Assembly: GCA_017475045.1 (NCBI GenBank)
Contig: JAFVGH010000085.1
Span: 1 to 64,000, forward strand
Length of the DNA: 64,000 nucleotides
Direction of reading: 5' to 3'
Origin: Fibrobacter sp.
GTDB lineage: Bacteria; Fibrobacterota; Fibrobacteria; Fibrobacterales; Fibrobacteraceae
The notes below the pieces were generated by a model. That model was not told where the DNA came from and searched no databases. It saw nothing but the letters and a program-made list of their open reading frames with translations. Positions 32,874 through 42,300 of the stretch are shown piece after piece (position 1 is the first letter of the stretch; each line of letters starts with the position of its first letter). The position numbers and the translations under genes were made by a program.

Positions 32874-33458
32874 ATGGAAGAGAGCTTAAAGTCGGTAGAT
32901 CTGGTACTTGCCAGCGGTTCCCCCCGCCGGCGTGAAATCCTCGGGCAAATCGGGGTCAAGTTCCGGGTGTCGGTCTCCGACGTAGAGGAAAAGCCCACTG
33001 CTGAAAATCCGCTGGATTTTCCCCGTGAAAATGCAAGCCAGAAGGCCCTGGCCGTATCCCGCAAGGAACCCTCCGCCGTGGTGCTAGGGTACGACACTTT
33101 GGTGTTTTTGGACGGAAGGCCTCTTGGCAAGCCCAAAGACAAGCAAGACGCTCTGAATATGCTCCGGGCTCTGAACGGACGCTCCCATAAGGTGATTACC
33201 GGTGTGGCCGTGGCCCACGGGGGCAAGCTTTTGGATGCATCCCAAGAGGAAACGGAGGTGTTTTTCAGGGACAATTCCGAACAAGAGCTCGAAGAATATG
33301 TAAATTCTTTAGACCCTATGGATAAAGCGGGGGCTTACGGGATCCAAACGCAAGGAGCCCGTCTTATCCGTTCTATCTGCGGATGCTATTACAATGTGGT
33401 GGGGCTTCCTGTTGCCCGCACTCTTGAGATGCTTACGAAATTGAAGGTAAAAGTATGA
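32874..33458 (+). CDS. maf: Maf-family nucleotide pyrophosphatase
   Basis: A 194-residue Maf protein. The start LVLASGSPRRREILGQIGV is the family signature for nucleotide binding; YDTLVFLDGRPLGKPKD and GQSHKVITGV-like NGRSHKVITGVAV follow, and DPMDKAGAYGIQTQGA is the C-terminal Maf motif. Maf proteins hydrolyse non-canonical or TTP/UTP-type nucleotides and influence septum formation. The stop overlaps the rodZ-like start (ATGA), so the two are translationally coupled. Confidence 0.9.
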   Translation: MEESLKSVDLVLASGSPRRREILGQIGVKFRVSVSDVEEKPTAENPLDFPRENASQKALAVSRKEPSAVVLGYDTLVFLDGRPLGKPKDKQDALNMLRALNGRSHKVITGVAVAHGGKLLDASQEETEVFFRDNSEQELEEYVNSLDPMDKAGAYGIQTQGARLIRSICGCYYNVVGLPVARTLEMLTKLKVKV

Positions 33459-34471
33459 GTAACCCTATTGAAGATAAACGTCCCGACGAACGCTTGGGAG
33501 CCTATCTGGCCCGTGCCCGCGAGGCGAAGTCCATGACGGTGGCTGAACTGGCCACGGCTACGCGTTTGTCTGAAAAAAATATTTCCCTTATTGAAGCCGG
33601 TGACTGGAAAGCTTTCCAGGTGCAGGCGTATCTGCGTGGCTACCTGAATTCCATCAGTACCAAGCTGGGCCTTGATCAGAAGAGGGTGCTGGACTGGTAT
33701 GCTGCCGAGAACGGCTCCAAGTTTGCAAGCCTCCTCACGGACCTTTCCGACGGTTCCCAGAACAAGTCGGGTTCTGCTGAAGGCGATAAGTCTTCCAAGG
33801 GCAAGGCGATAGTCATCATCCTTATAGTTATAGGACTTGCCTTGGTGGTCGCTTCTAAGTTCTTTAAGGACGTTACGCCGGAGCAGAGCGCTCCCGAACC
33901 CGCGAAGACGGAATTGGTTGAAGAAGAAAGTGCGGTGGAAACTCCCGAAATGCCCGAAGGTGCCGAAGTGGTACCTGCCGATTCTGTGAATATGGATTCA
34001 ACGGCTGCTTCTGCCGAAAATAAGGTGGCAGAAGAAAAGACTGCTCCTGTGGCTGGCAAGGAACAGGGAATTAGCCAGGCGGTGGTAGATTCTGCTCTCA
34101 AGAAGAATTCTGACCGTCCCGCTTCGGCAACCATATTCCTTTCGTCCGATTCCAAGACCGAAGAGGCCAAGGCCGCTCCGGCAGGTGCAAGCTCCAAGCT
34201 TATCTTGGTGGCCTCTGGCGAAATGCGCACCTGGATCGGTATCAAGCACAACGAAGACGATACCTCGTTCCTCAAGGAATCCAACCTTTCCAAGGCCGGC
34301 ACCCGTATGGTTTACGAATCTTCGGACACCCTGTATGTGGTGGTGGGCGAACCCAGGGCCATTTCCAAGTTCTACCTGAACGGCAAGGAAGTGCCGCTGC
34401 CCGGCATGAAATTCGGCCGGGTCACCAAGTTCAGGGTCTTTGGCGGTAAAGTTATCGAAGGAGCGGAATAA
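33455..34471 (+). CDS. RodZ-like membrane-anchored HTH protein
   Basis: A 338-residue protein. Residues ~12-85 form a RodZ-type HTH (LGAYLARAREAKSMTVAELA, TRLSEKNISLIEAGDW, YLRGYLNSISTKLGL); a transmembrane helix lies at ~117-138 (AIVIILIVIGLALVVASKFF); a long Pro/Glu/Ala-rich periplasmic linker leads to a beta-rich C-terminal domain (~245-338, LILVASGEMRTWIGI) like DUF4115. RodZ connects MreB to the wall-elongation machinery. It sits between maf and hisB with overlapping start and stop codons. Mature function inferred from architecture. Confidence 0.8.
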   Translation: MSNPIEDKRPDERLGAYLARAREAKSMTVAELATATRLSEKNISLIEAGDWKAFQVQAYLRGYLNSISTKLGLDQKRVLDWYAAENGSKFASLLTDLSDGSQNKSGSAEGDKSSKGKAIVIILIVIGLALVVASKFFKDVTPEQSAPEPAKTELVEEESAVETPEMPEGAEVVPADSVNMDSTAASAENKVAEEKTAPVAGKEQGISQAVVDSALKKNSDRPASATIFLSSDSKTEEAKAAPAGASSKLILVASGEMRTWIGIKHNEDDTSFLKESNLSKAGTRMVYESSDTLYVVVGEPRAISKFYLNGKEVPLPGMKFGRVTKFRVFGGKVIEGAE

Positions 34472-35055
34472 TGCGAGTTTCCAAGATCGAAAGAAAGACC
34501 AGCGAAACCAACATTTCCCTGAGCCTCAATCTGGACGAGGCCAGCAGGGGCGTCATTGATTCCGGCAATGCTTTTCTGGACCACATGCTGGACCTGTTCC
34601 AGGTCCACGGCGGCTTCCGTCTGGACTTGACCTGCAAGGGCGACACCGCTATCGATATGCACCACAGCATGGAAGACATCGGCATTGTGCTCGGGCAGGC
34701 TCTTGTGGAATGCCTGGGCGACAAGAAGGGTATTGAACGTTACGGTTTCTACTTCGTGCCTATGGACGAAGCTCTCAGCCGTGTCTGCATTGACTTCAGC
34801 AACCGCATCGGTTTCGTGTGGAAGGTGGAACTTCCCGGCGAGACGGCTGGCGGCATCGAGGCCAGCATGTTCGAGCATTTCTTCAAGACGGTCTGCGAGA
34901 ACGCCCGCATGAACCTGCATGTGGAACTGTTCTACGGCAGCGACAACCACCATTGCCTGGAAAGCATCTTCAAGGCCTTCGCCCGCTCTGTGGCCATGGC
35001 TGTGGCTCCTAGCCGCAATGTGAAGGGCGTGCCCAGCAGCAAAGGCGTTTTGTAA
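34471..35055 (+). CDS. hisB: Imidazoleglycerol-phosphate dehydratase HisB
   Basis: A 194-residue enzyme of histidine biosynthesis (IGP to imidazole-acetol phosphate), monofunctional because the phosphatase domain of E. coli HisB is missing. The two metal-binding motifs are DMHHSMEDIGI and DNHHCLESIFKA; FLDHMLDLFQVHGGF and VAPSRNVKGVPSSKG-type ends are present. The start overlaps the rodZ-like stop by one base (TAATG). Other his genes are not in the window, so it appears to have been placed in the maf operon. Confidence 0.95.
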   Translation: MRVSKIERKTSETNISLSLNLDEASRGVIDSGNAFLDHMLDLFQVHGGFRLDLTCKGDTAIDMHHSMEDIGIVLGQALVECLGDKKGIERYGFYFVPMDEALSRVCIDFSNRIGFVWKVELPGETAGGIEASMFEHFFKTVCENARMNLHVELFYGSDNHHCLESIFKAFARSVAMAVAPSRNVKGVPSSKGVL

Positions 35056-35691
35056 TTATATCCTCGGTACTCTCACCTTATCCCCGGCATTCAGGTGCTC
35101 CAGCATCACGCCGGGGTTTACTGATTGCAGGGTAGAGAGCACGTAAAAGCGGGGGAGGCTCTGGGCACCCGCCCCGTAGGTCCGGCGTAAAAGCTGGAAC
35201 AGGTCTTCTCCGTCTTTGGATTCCACCACCTTGTAAAGCTTGGTGTTGCTGGGGTCCGACTGGAGGGCGGAGAGCGCCTGGGTAAACGTGTTGGCGAAAT
35301 TTTCTGCGGAGTTGTCCCGGGCTGCCTTGGCGGTAGACTGCTTGGCCTCGCCGGTCCTTGAGCCCTGATTACCCTTGCTTTCGCCTGCCGGTTTCTTCCC
35401 TGTTACAGAGTGAGGCAAGATAAAGTTTGGCGCCTTGAAGGTGTTCATGGCGATGCTTGCTTGGTTCTTGTCCTTCTTTTTGATGGGTTCCAGGGCTAAA
35501 ATAGAGTCTAGGTCCGCGATATAGAGGCTGTCGGGCCATTCTACTAGGGGCATTTTCTTGTTTACGACTACGAGGGTCGCTACCGGAGCCTCCGACTTGC
35601 AGGCGGTGAAAAGCCCGACAAGCAGGGACAGTCCGAGCAGTTTCCAGTGCTCGAAACAGGCTGTTTTTACACAAAAATGGCTCCGGTTCAT
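35056..35691 (-). CDS. Lipoprotein with LysM-like C-terminus
   Basis: A 211-residue lipoprotein starting at MNRSHFCVK; a hydrophobic helix leads to lipobox LFTAC. The middle is low-complexity (KKPAGESKGNQGSRTGEAKQ). The C-terminal ~60 residues (LYKVVESKDGEDLFQLLRRT to AGDKVRVPRI) have the shape of LysM-like wall-binding modules: YxVxxxDxLxxL ... NPxxxxxLxxGxxLxIP. No family assigned. It converges with hisB (adjacent stops). Confidence 0.6.
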   Translation of the reverse strand: MNRSHFCVKTACFEHWKLLGLSLLVGLFTACKSEAPVATLVVVNKKMPLVEWPDSLYIADLDSILALEPIKKKDKNQASIAMNTFKAPNFILPHSVTGKKPAGESKGNQGSRTGEAKQSTAKAARDNSAENFANTFTQALSALQSDPSNTKLYKVVESKDGEDLFQLLRRTYGAGAQSLPRFYVLSTLQSVNPGVMLEHLNAGDKVRVPRI

Positions 35692-35787
35692 GGCCCAAAG
35701 ATACAAAAAAACGGCTTCCCGCTTGCCAAAAAGGCCGAATTCTTCTAAATTGTGTGCTCCAATTAACTACTTCACAGGAAGTTTAAA

Positions 35788-36090
35788 ATGAAAGAAGGTA
35801 TCCACCCTAACTATCAACCGGTCGTGTTCGTCGATGCGAATACGGGTAAAGAATACATCACCCGCTCCACGAAGTCTTCCGCCGAAAAGAAGACTATCGA
35901 TGGGGTTGAACATAGCGTGATTTCCTTGGAAATCACCGCTGATACCCATCCGTTCTGGACGGGCAAGCAGCATCGCGTGGATACGGCTGGCCGTATCGAC
36001 CGCTTCAACAAGCGTTTCGCTGGCAACATTACCGGTGCAAAGCGCAAGACTCGCAAGGCGGCTCCTGCCAAGGCCGAAGAAGAAGCCTAG
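35788..36090 (+). CDS. rpmE2: Ribosomal protein bL31, type B (zinc-free)
   Basis: A 100-residue ribosomal protein. MKEGIHPNYQPVVFVDANTG and SSHPFWTG-like TADTHPFWTGKQ...RVDTAGRIDRFNKRF are L31 signatures. It has no cysteine at all, so it is the zinc-independent (C-) paralogue, which in many bacteria is induced under zinc limitation by Zur. A Lys/Ala-rich tail (KAAPAKAEEEA) is an extension. AGGAAG precedes the ATG. No clear Zur box was noticed upstream. Confidence 0.93.
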   Translation: MKEGIHPNYQPVVFVDANTGKEYITRSTKSSAEKKTIDGVEHSVISLEITADTHPFWTGKQHRVDTAGRIDRFNKRFAGNITGAKRKTRKAAPAKAEEEA

Positions 36091-36099
36091 TCTTTTACA

Positions 36100-36125
36100 C
36101 CCTCCCCGAAAACGGGAGGGTTTTT
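36100..36125 (+). terminator. Terminator of rpmE2
   Basis: CCCTCCC (36100-36106) pairs with GGGAGGG (36114-36120), followed by TTTTT. Confidence 0.9.
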
Positions 36126-36156
36126 GTATATTTTGAGAAAACATGAGGAAAAAACA

Positions 36157-37026
36157 ATGAAAAAAACACTTACGCTCTGTGCTACCGCCGCTCTTATGGC
36201 CCTGGCACTGACCGGTTGCGAAAAGACCGGTACCATCGAAGGTGAAGTCTGTGACGCATTCACTGGCAAGCCTCTCGAAATGCCCACCATCTGGATGGAC
36301 TCCACTATCTACTCCACCCTCAAGGAAAAGTACAAGTACAAGCAGGAACTCCGCAAGGGCCAGTTCAAGTTCGAAAAGGTCCCCGTGGGTAACTACAAGA
36401 TTCTCGCCGGCCGCTCCAAGTATATCAAGAGCAAGAACATGATTTCTACTACGGAAGAAAACCCGAACCTGAAGGTGACGCTGTATATTTACAGCGACCA
36501 GATTGATCCGGGTCTCTACTTTGCTGGTGACGACAACGGTCCTGTCAAGATTTCCAACGAATGGGTCGTCTGGTCTACCCAGTGCACGGAATCTATCGCC
36601 GGCTATCAGCTGGAACGTCCGCAGGCTGGCGACGGTGCCAAGGTGCCCGACCAGAAGAAGGACAAGAAGAAAAAGAAAGCTAAAAAGGAAGCTGCTGCCA
36701 AGATGTCTCCGCTGCCCGCTCCTCGCGTGATCGAAGGCAAGCTGGAAGTCTTCTACCGCAATGCTAGCTCCGTGACTTCTCCGCTGATCGCCAAGACCTA
36801 CCCCGCCGTGGAAGGCAATGTGGCTGACCATAAGGACTGCAAGGGCTTCGAAGAAAGCGAAAAGAAGGGCCTCTTTGCCGACAAGGACAAGGGTACGAAC
36901 CTGACGGTGACCTACATGGCCGAGAACCTGTTCAAGATTACCGGCGATCTCCCCAAGGGCAAGCAGATCATCCAGTTCTCTCAGGATGGCAAGACCCTGA
37001 CCACCTACTACTTCGAGAACAAGTAG
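36157..37026 (+). CDS. Lipoprotein of unknown function
   Basis: A 289-residue lipoprotein starting at MKKTLTLCATAALMALALTG with Cys20 as lipidation site (LTGC). After it, GTIEGEVCDAFTGKPLEMPT reads like a carboxypeptidase-regulatory/peptidase-associated (CarboxypepD_reg-like) beta-sandwich start, and KVPVGNYKILAGRSKY fits that fold. A very lysine-rich patch (DQKKDKKKKKAKKEAAAK) lies at ~167-185. No family assigned for the rest. Its ATG has GAGG nine bases upstream. Closed by a strong terminator. Confidence 0.7.
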   Translation: MKKTLTLCATAALMALALTGCEKTGTIEGEVCDAFTGKPLEMPTIWMDSTIYSTLKEKYKYKQELRKGQFKFEKVPVGNYKILAGRSKYIKSKNMISTTEENPNLKVTLYIYSDQIDPGLYFAGDDNGPVKISNEWVVWSTQCTESIAGYQLERPQAGDGAKVPDQKKDKKKKKAKKEAAAKMSPLPAPRVIEGKLEVFYRNASSVTSPLIAKTYPAVEGNVADHKDCKGFEESEKKGLFADKDKGTNLTVTYMAENLFKITGDLPKGKQIIQFSQDGKTLTTYYFENK

Positions 37027-37048
37027 TTTATACCTAAAATTACGACTA

Positions 37049-37080
37049 AACTCCCGGTGCTGGTTGCGCCGGGAGTTTTT
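37049..37080 (+). terminator. Terminator of the 36157-37026 lipoprotein gene
   Basis: AACTCCCGG (37049-37057) pairs with CCGGGAGTT (37069-37077), followed by TTTTT. Confidence 0.92.
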
Positions 37081-37158
37081 GTTTGGTCTGAATAAACTAT
37101 TTTTTACGAGATTCAATATGGGTGGAAATGTTTTTGCCCGATATCAGGAGGATCAGAT

Positions 37159-39279
37159 ATGAAATATTGGTTTGGGTTGCCGATGGCATTGGTTGCTGCC
37201 GGCACTCTCTTTACCGCTTGCGGTGATGAATCAGTCAATGAACTGGTGAAGGCCGAGTCTTATGCGACTGCAGAGGACTTGCCCCAGTGCGACGAAAGCT
37301 ACAAGGGATACTTTGCGGTGGTTCCTTCCACTAGCCAGGTTTTTGTCTGCTCGGTGACGGGTGCTGATAGCGCAAAGGTCTGGAAATGGGCTTCTGTAGG
37401 TGGTTCGACCACGGTAGCACCTGTTAGTGCTAACCTGGACTGCAAGGCCGAAGAGCTGAAGGACAAGAGCGGCTTTAAGGTCGTGTGCAACGGGGATTCC
37501 CTTGCCGTAATCAAGAACGGCAAGAATGGCGAAACCCCGAAGGTCGAGGCCGCATGCTCTGTGGCAAACCTTGAAGATGGTTCCGGTGTAAGGGTCACCT
37601 GCGGTAAGGAATCTGTGGAAATAAAGAACGGTACTTCTGCCCAGTCCACGGAACCGGGTGATGTCACCCCGGGTAAACTGAAAGATGCCTGTACCGTGAG
37701 CTATGCCGGTGCTGACATGCTTGTCTACGATTGTGGTGACCATGGCTTCGCTACGAATGCATACGGTGTGGAAGTCCCCACTTGGAAGGGCCTGTCCCGA
37801 AAGCCCGTGATTGCTAAACAAGCCAGCTTCTTTGACATTTATGCGCACGACGACTATGATTATGACTACGGTGATGATGAGGAGGAAGACTATTATGCAG
37901 AATGGGACTACTATGGAACAATTCAGTGGGAAGGCGTTGACGCTGACGACGACAATCTGGTTGCTGCCCCGGGAACGCTGGTCCGCGCCTTGCCCGCTGC
38001 TGAAACCCGTGATAATATCAGCGGAAGAATCAGTCGGATCGTTGGATATCTCGAGGAACAAACCCGTTCTGTCGTGGCAAGTGCTATGGAAAAGTCCCTT
38101 CGCAAGAATTATGCGCTCAAGGGAAAGGTTTCTGTAGGGGCCGGCGAGAGTTCTCCAGTTTTGTCGCTGGAATTTGAAGATGGTTATATCGCTGACCGTT
38201 CTTGGGGTGGCTTCTGCTTGACTTATTCTTCTGAAAAGGAAATGGATCTTGTACTTGATGATACTCCGTTGTTTGCTAAGCTCCCGGCGACAGGAGGTAA
38301 AGAGAAGACTATCAATATACCGTGGAATAGTTTTAAAAATAAATACGAAGGTGTTGACGGAGAAGCGTCTCTTTTCAGTAGCTCAGAACTGTCTTTGGAA
38401 GGCTTTTTCAACGGTAGCCTTGGGTTTGATAATCCGTTCTGTCAACAACATGGAGCTTGCGGCGCTTCCTTCGTAGATATAATTCTTGCAATAGCGGATA
38501 AAGAAGCCACGGTCGAGAATACATTCGGCATATATGAGTTTGGCGCCTATGGCAAGTGCAGTGGAAATACGATTACTAAGTTGAAGGCTGATGTTGCTTT
38601 GTTGAAGAAAGAAGGAACATTCACGGATCCCAATGATAAAAGCGTGATATACAACACGGTCACCATTGGTTATGATACTTGGTTTGTTGAAAACCAGAAT
38701 ATAATACCGGTTGCTGAAGAAGTTGGCTCTTCGTCGTCTGATGCTCTGTACTCATCATCTGAGCAAGCTCAATACACCTGCCTTGATGGTGAAGCTTGTG
38801 AACGCGTGGGTTACACTTTCGATGCGGCGCAGAATCTTTGCCCGGAAGGGACGCATGTGGCTACGGGTAATGATTGGATAAATTTGATAATGGCCGTTTC
38901 TGAAAAATACTATGTAGAATTGTACGGCAGTGACGTCGTTATCCCGCTTATGTCAATGTATCAGGGAGGTTCGGGTTACGCTGAGTTCGCCTATAGTGTT
39001 CTCGCTTCTCAGACCGGCTGGGAAAAAGGTAATGAAGGTTGGGATCTGTTAGGATTTAACCTTACGCCTTCTGTTAACTTTGATGGTATTGGTGCTACCC
39101 TGTTCTGGTTGGGTGGATATAATGGCTTGGTTGAAATTGACTCCGACGGCGCGAATGCTATGGTTGCTAGAAGCGGTGACCTTGCCATGAATAATGTGCC
39201 GGAAACTGTAAATATGGGTGCGGTCCGTTGTGTGGTGGATAATGAGAAGCAGTATATCGTTTCGGATAATCCGCGGTAG
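37159..39279 (+). CDS. Large lipoprotein with C-terminal paralogous-domain-like region
   Basis: A 706-residue lipoprotein (lipobox FTAC, Cys21) starting after AGGAGG. The N-terminal ~170 residues resemble those of the lipoprotein at 1053 (AEDLPQCDESYKGYFAVVPS, TSQVFVC, repeated GxxVxCxxDS cysteine units, IKNGKNG). Residues ~232-255 are an acidic Tyr/Asp tract (HDDYDYDYGDDEEEDYYAEW). A unique domain follows (~270-505). The last ~190 residues match the paralogous domain in a degenerate form (TVTIGYDTWFVENQN, CPEGTHVATGNDWINL, VGAVRCV-like MGAVRCV). It is isolated by terminators on both sides. Confidence 0.75.
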   Translation: MKYWFGLPMALVAAGTLFTACGDESVNELVKAESYATAEDLPQCDESYKGYFAVVPSTSQVFVCSVTGADSAKVWKWASVGGSTTVAPVSANLDCKAEELKDKSGFKVVCNGDSLAVIKNGKNGETPKVEAACSVANLEDGSGVRVTCGKESVEIKNGTSAQSTEPGDVTPGKLKDACTVSYAGADMLVYDCGDHGFATNAYGVEVPTWKGLSRKPVIAKQASFFDIYAHDDYDYDYGDDEEEDYYAEWDYYGTIQWEGVDADDDNLVAAPGTLVRALPAAETRDNISGRISRIVGYLEEQTRSVVASAMEKSLRKNYALKGKVSVGAGESSPVLSLEFEDGYIADRSWGGFCLTYSSEKEMDLVLDDTPLFAKLPATGGKEKTINIPWNSFKNKYEGVDGEASLFSSSELSLEGFFNGSLGFDNPFCQQHGACGASFVDIILAIADKEATVENTFGIYEFGAYGKCSGNTITKLKADVALLKKEGTFTDPNDKSVIYNTVTIGYDTWFVENQNIIPVAEEVGSSSSDALYSSSEQAQYTCLDGEACERVGYTFDAAQNLCPEGTHVATGNDWINLIMAVSEKYYVELYGSDVVIPLMSMYQGGSGYAEFAYSVLASQTGWEKGNEGWDLLGFNLTPSVNFDGIGATLFWLGGYNGLVEIDSDGANAMVARSGDLAMNNVPETVNMGAVRCVVDNEKQYIVSDNPR

Positions 39280-39304
39280 CTTCTAAAGCCTTGTTTTATA
39301 AGGG

Positions 39305-39331
39305 ATGCCCCGCCTTGGCGGGGCATTTTTT
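39305..39331 (+). terminator. Terminator of the 37159-39279 gene
   Basis: ATGCCCCGCC (39305-39314) and GGCGGGGCAT (39317-39326) form a tight hairpin followed by T's. Confidence 0.92.
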
Positions 39332-39368
39332 ATGTATCTTTCCCTTGAAAACATTATTGGATTTACCG

Positions 39369-42300
39369 ATGAAAAAGTCTAAGGGATTATTTTCGTTTTA
39401 CGGGCTTGCCTTTACCCAGGTGGCCCTCTCTACCGCCATTGTCGCCTACATGGAACTTGTGCTTGGCAGGGCCGGGTACACGGCCATGGGTTCTTGGCAG
39501 TTCTATGTGCTGCACCTGTTGTTTCTGCTGCCCTGCGTGTTGCTCATAACGCCCTCGGGATATTTCTCTGACAAGTTCCCCAAGGAACGTGTCCTTAGGT
39601 GGACGACTCTGCTTTCGCTGCCGGCGGTGGTGCTGTTTGGTTATGGTGTTTGTACGGCAAGCCTGCCTCTGGAGTTTCTTTCTGTTGGGTTGTTCTTTGT
39701 GTTGCAGGCGTTCCAGAGCCCGGCCAAGAACGGTTACATGAAGGAACTGGTGGGGGTCCGTTCCCTGGCCCAGGGAAGCGGAGCCCTGATGATTCTCCTG
39801 TTTGTGGCCCTTGTGCTTAGTGGTGGCCTGGTGGCCTACGCCTACGAGCACATACCGCCCATGTCCGGTGACTTGTCAGAGTCGGCACGGGCCTTTGCCC
39901 CTGTGGGGGGCACTCTTGTTGCCTTGGAATTGTTTGGAATATTGTTTAGTTTTGGCCTGCCGCCTATCGGTGCATACGATGCCGAACTGAAGTTCCCTTG
40001 GAGGCGTTATTGGAACCTGCTGTTTACCCGTCGCAAGCTGAGCAAGCTTTGGGTGAACCGGGCCCTCCGTCAGTCCATTATCGGGCTTTCCATGTTCTGG
40101 GTCATGATATTCCTGCTGGTATTCATTGTCCAGGACCTGTTCGGTTCGGGCTCCCTCTTTAACCGTGACATTTTGGCCAACTACGCTATCTTCGGTACGG
40201 CCCTGGGCCTTGTGGTGGGCATCTTCTTTGCCATGCGCATGTCCAGGAACTTCATTGAGACCGGGCTCATCCCTATGGGTACTGCCGGGGCGGCCATCCT
40301 TATTTTCTTGATTCCCTTTATCCCGAGGCCCTATAACGCCATTGCCTTTACCCTGCTTGGATTCTGCGGCGGCATCTACATGATTCCCATGTTCTCCATG
40401 CTGCTTTACCATACCAAGCCCAGGTCGGCGGGACACGTGCTTTCGGTGGCTAACGGGGTGCAGAACCTCTGTATTCTTCTCTTCGAGATTATTGCCGTTG
40501 CTCTTATCCGGTTCCTGAACCTGGACCGTATGAGCCTGTTCTTTATCTTGGGAATCGTGTGCCTGGGCGGTACCATCTGGGCCCTGATGGCCATGCCCCA
40601 TACGTTGCTTCGCCAGCTGATGCGTTCGGTACTCTCTGTGCATTACAAGTTTTTGGTGTCGGGCGTGGAACGCATTCCCTGGGAAGGACCTGTGCTTTTG
40701 GTGGGCAACCACATTTCTTATGTGGACTGGGCCATGATCCAGATGGCTAGCCCCCGTCCTCTGCGCTTTGTGATTACCAGACGGCCTTTTGAAAAGTGGT
40801 ACGTGCGGCTGCTGCTTTCGCAGATGCGGACTATTGATCTGGATATTGCCCATCCGGAATCTGCCATGAATGAAGCCCGGGAAGCCCTGCTCCGTGGCGA
40901 GGCTGTGGTGATGTTCCCCGAGAACACCATGACCGCCACGGGTAACATGAGCCGGTTCCGCTTGGATTACTCTGCTGCCATCAAGGATGTACGCCACCTG
41001 AAGCTCTTGCCGTTCTATGTGCAGGGCCTGTGGGGGAGTAGTTACTCTATGGCGGGTGCGGGCTTTAAGGATCTTGTCCATAGTGAGGGTCGCGTTATAT
41101 CGGTGGCCTTTGGCGAGGAACTTCCCCTGGATTCTAGCCCGGTTACAGTCCAGCGTGCCGTCCAGGAGCTTTCCATTACGGCGTGGACTTCTTATATCCG
41201 CCTGCTCCGTCCGGTGGCCTCTGCCTGGATCCGTACGGTTAAGCGTATCGGCAGCGGCCCCTCGGTATACAGCCCCGACGGACATCACCTTTCGGCCAAC
41301 GCCCTGGCGGCGGCCTCCTTGACATTTGCGAAGATGATCGGTGACCTTACCAAGGGTGAAAAACAGGTGGGCGTGTTGATTCCGCCTTCGGGCCCGGGCA
41401 TTATCGTGAACATGGCCTGCCTTATCAAGGGCAAGACTGTGTACAACCTGAACTACACCAACACGCCGGAGACCATGGACTACTGCTGTAGTATTGCCGA
41501 CGTGAAGACCATCTTTACCGCCCGTGTGTTTATCGACAAGCTGAAACAGAAGGGACTCCCCATGGACCAGCTTCTGGACAAGTACAAGGTCTACTACATG
41601 GAAGACCTGAAGGAAAAGCTGAAGAAGCCTGCCCTGGTGCTGAACTTCTTGCGGGTGATGCTGCTTCCGGCCTGGTACCTGGAACTTCGGTTCTTCAAGA
41701 AGGTCTCCCTGGACGACGTGGCGACAATTATCTTCAGCTCTGGTTCCGAGGGTAGGCCCAAGGGCGTGGAACTTACCCACTTTAACCTGATGGGTAATAT
41801 CAAGCAGTGCGAAAACGTTTTGAATCCGGGTTCCGACGACGTATTCCTGGGTTCGCTCCCGCTGTTCCATGCGTTTGGCTTTTCGATTACCACCATGCTT
41901 TGCCTGGTAGATGGCGTGCCGGTGGCGACCTGCCCCGACCCCACAGATGCAAGGCTTGTGTCCCGCATGGTGGCCCAGTTCAAGGTGACCATTATGGTGG
42001 CCACTGGAACGTTCTTACGCATGTGGGGCATGAACCGTGCGGTACACCCGCTGATGTTCAGTCATGTGCGGAGCATCTATGCCGGTGCCGAAAAGATTCG
42101 CGAAGACGTGCGCCAGCTTTACCGCACCAAGTTCAAGCTGGAAATTTTCGAGGGCTTTGGCTGTACAGAGACCACCCCTGTGGCGGCGGTGAACACCAAG
42201 GACGTGCTCATGGACGACTACAAGACGGTGCTGGAAGGCAACAAGCCTGGTACTGTAGGCGCGCCCCTGCCGGGAACCCAGTTCCGCATTGTGGACCCGG

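Noticed and set aside
35692..35787. Zur-type operator before the zinc-free rpmE2
   Set aside because: No convincing palindrome was seen in the 96-bp gap, although zinc regulation would be expected.
37840..37920. Acidic Tyr/Asp tract as a frameshift artefact
   Set aside because: The frame stays open and in register with the paralogous-domain-like C-terminus, so the tract is real coding sequence.
39876..41870. Reverse-strand open frame of ~660 codons opposite the LplT-PlsC-Aas gene
   Set aside because: Composition (HQGPDGT-type repeats) is that of an antisense frame, and the forward gene has clear motifs throughout.
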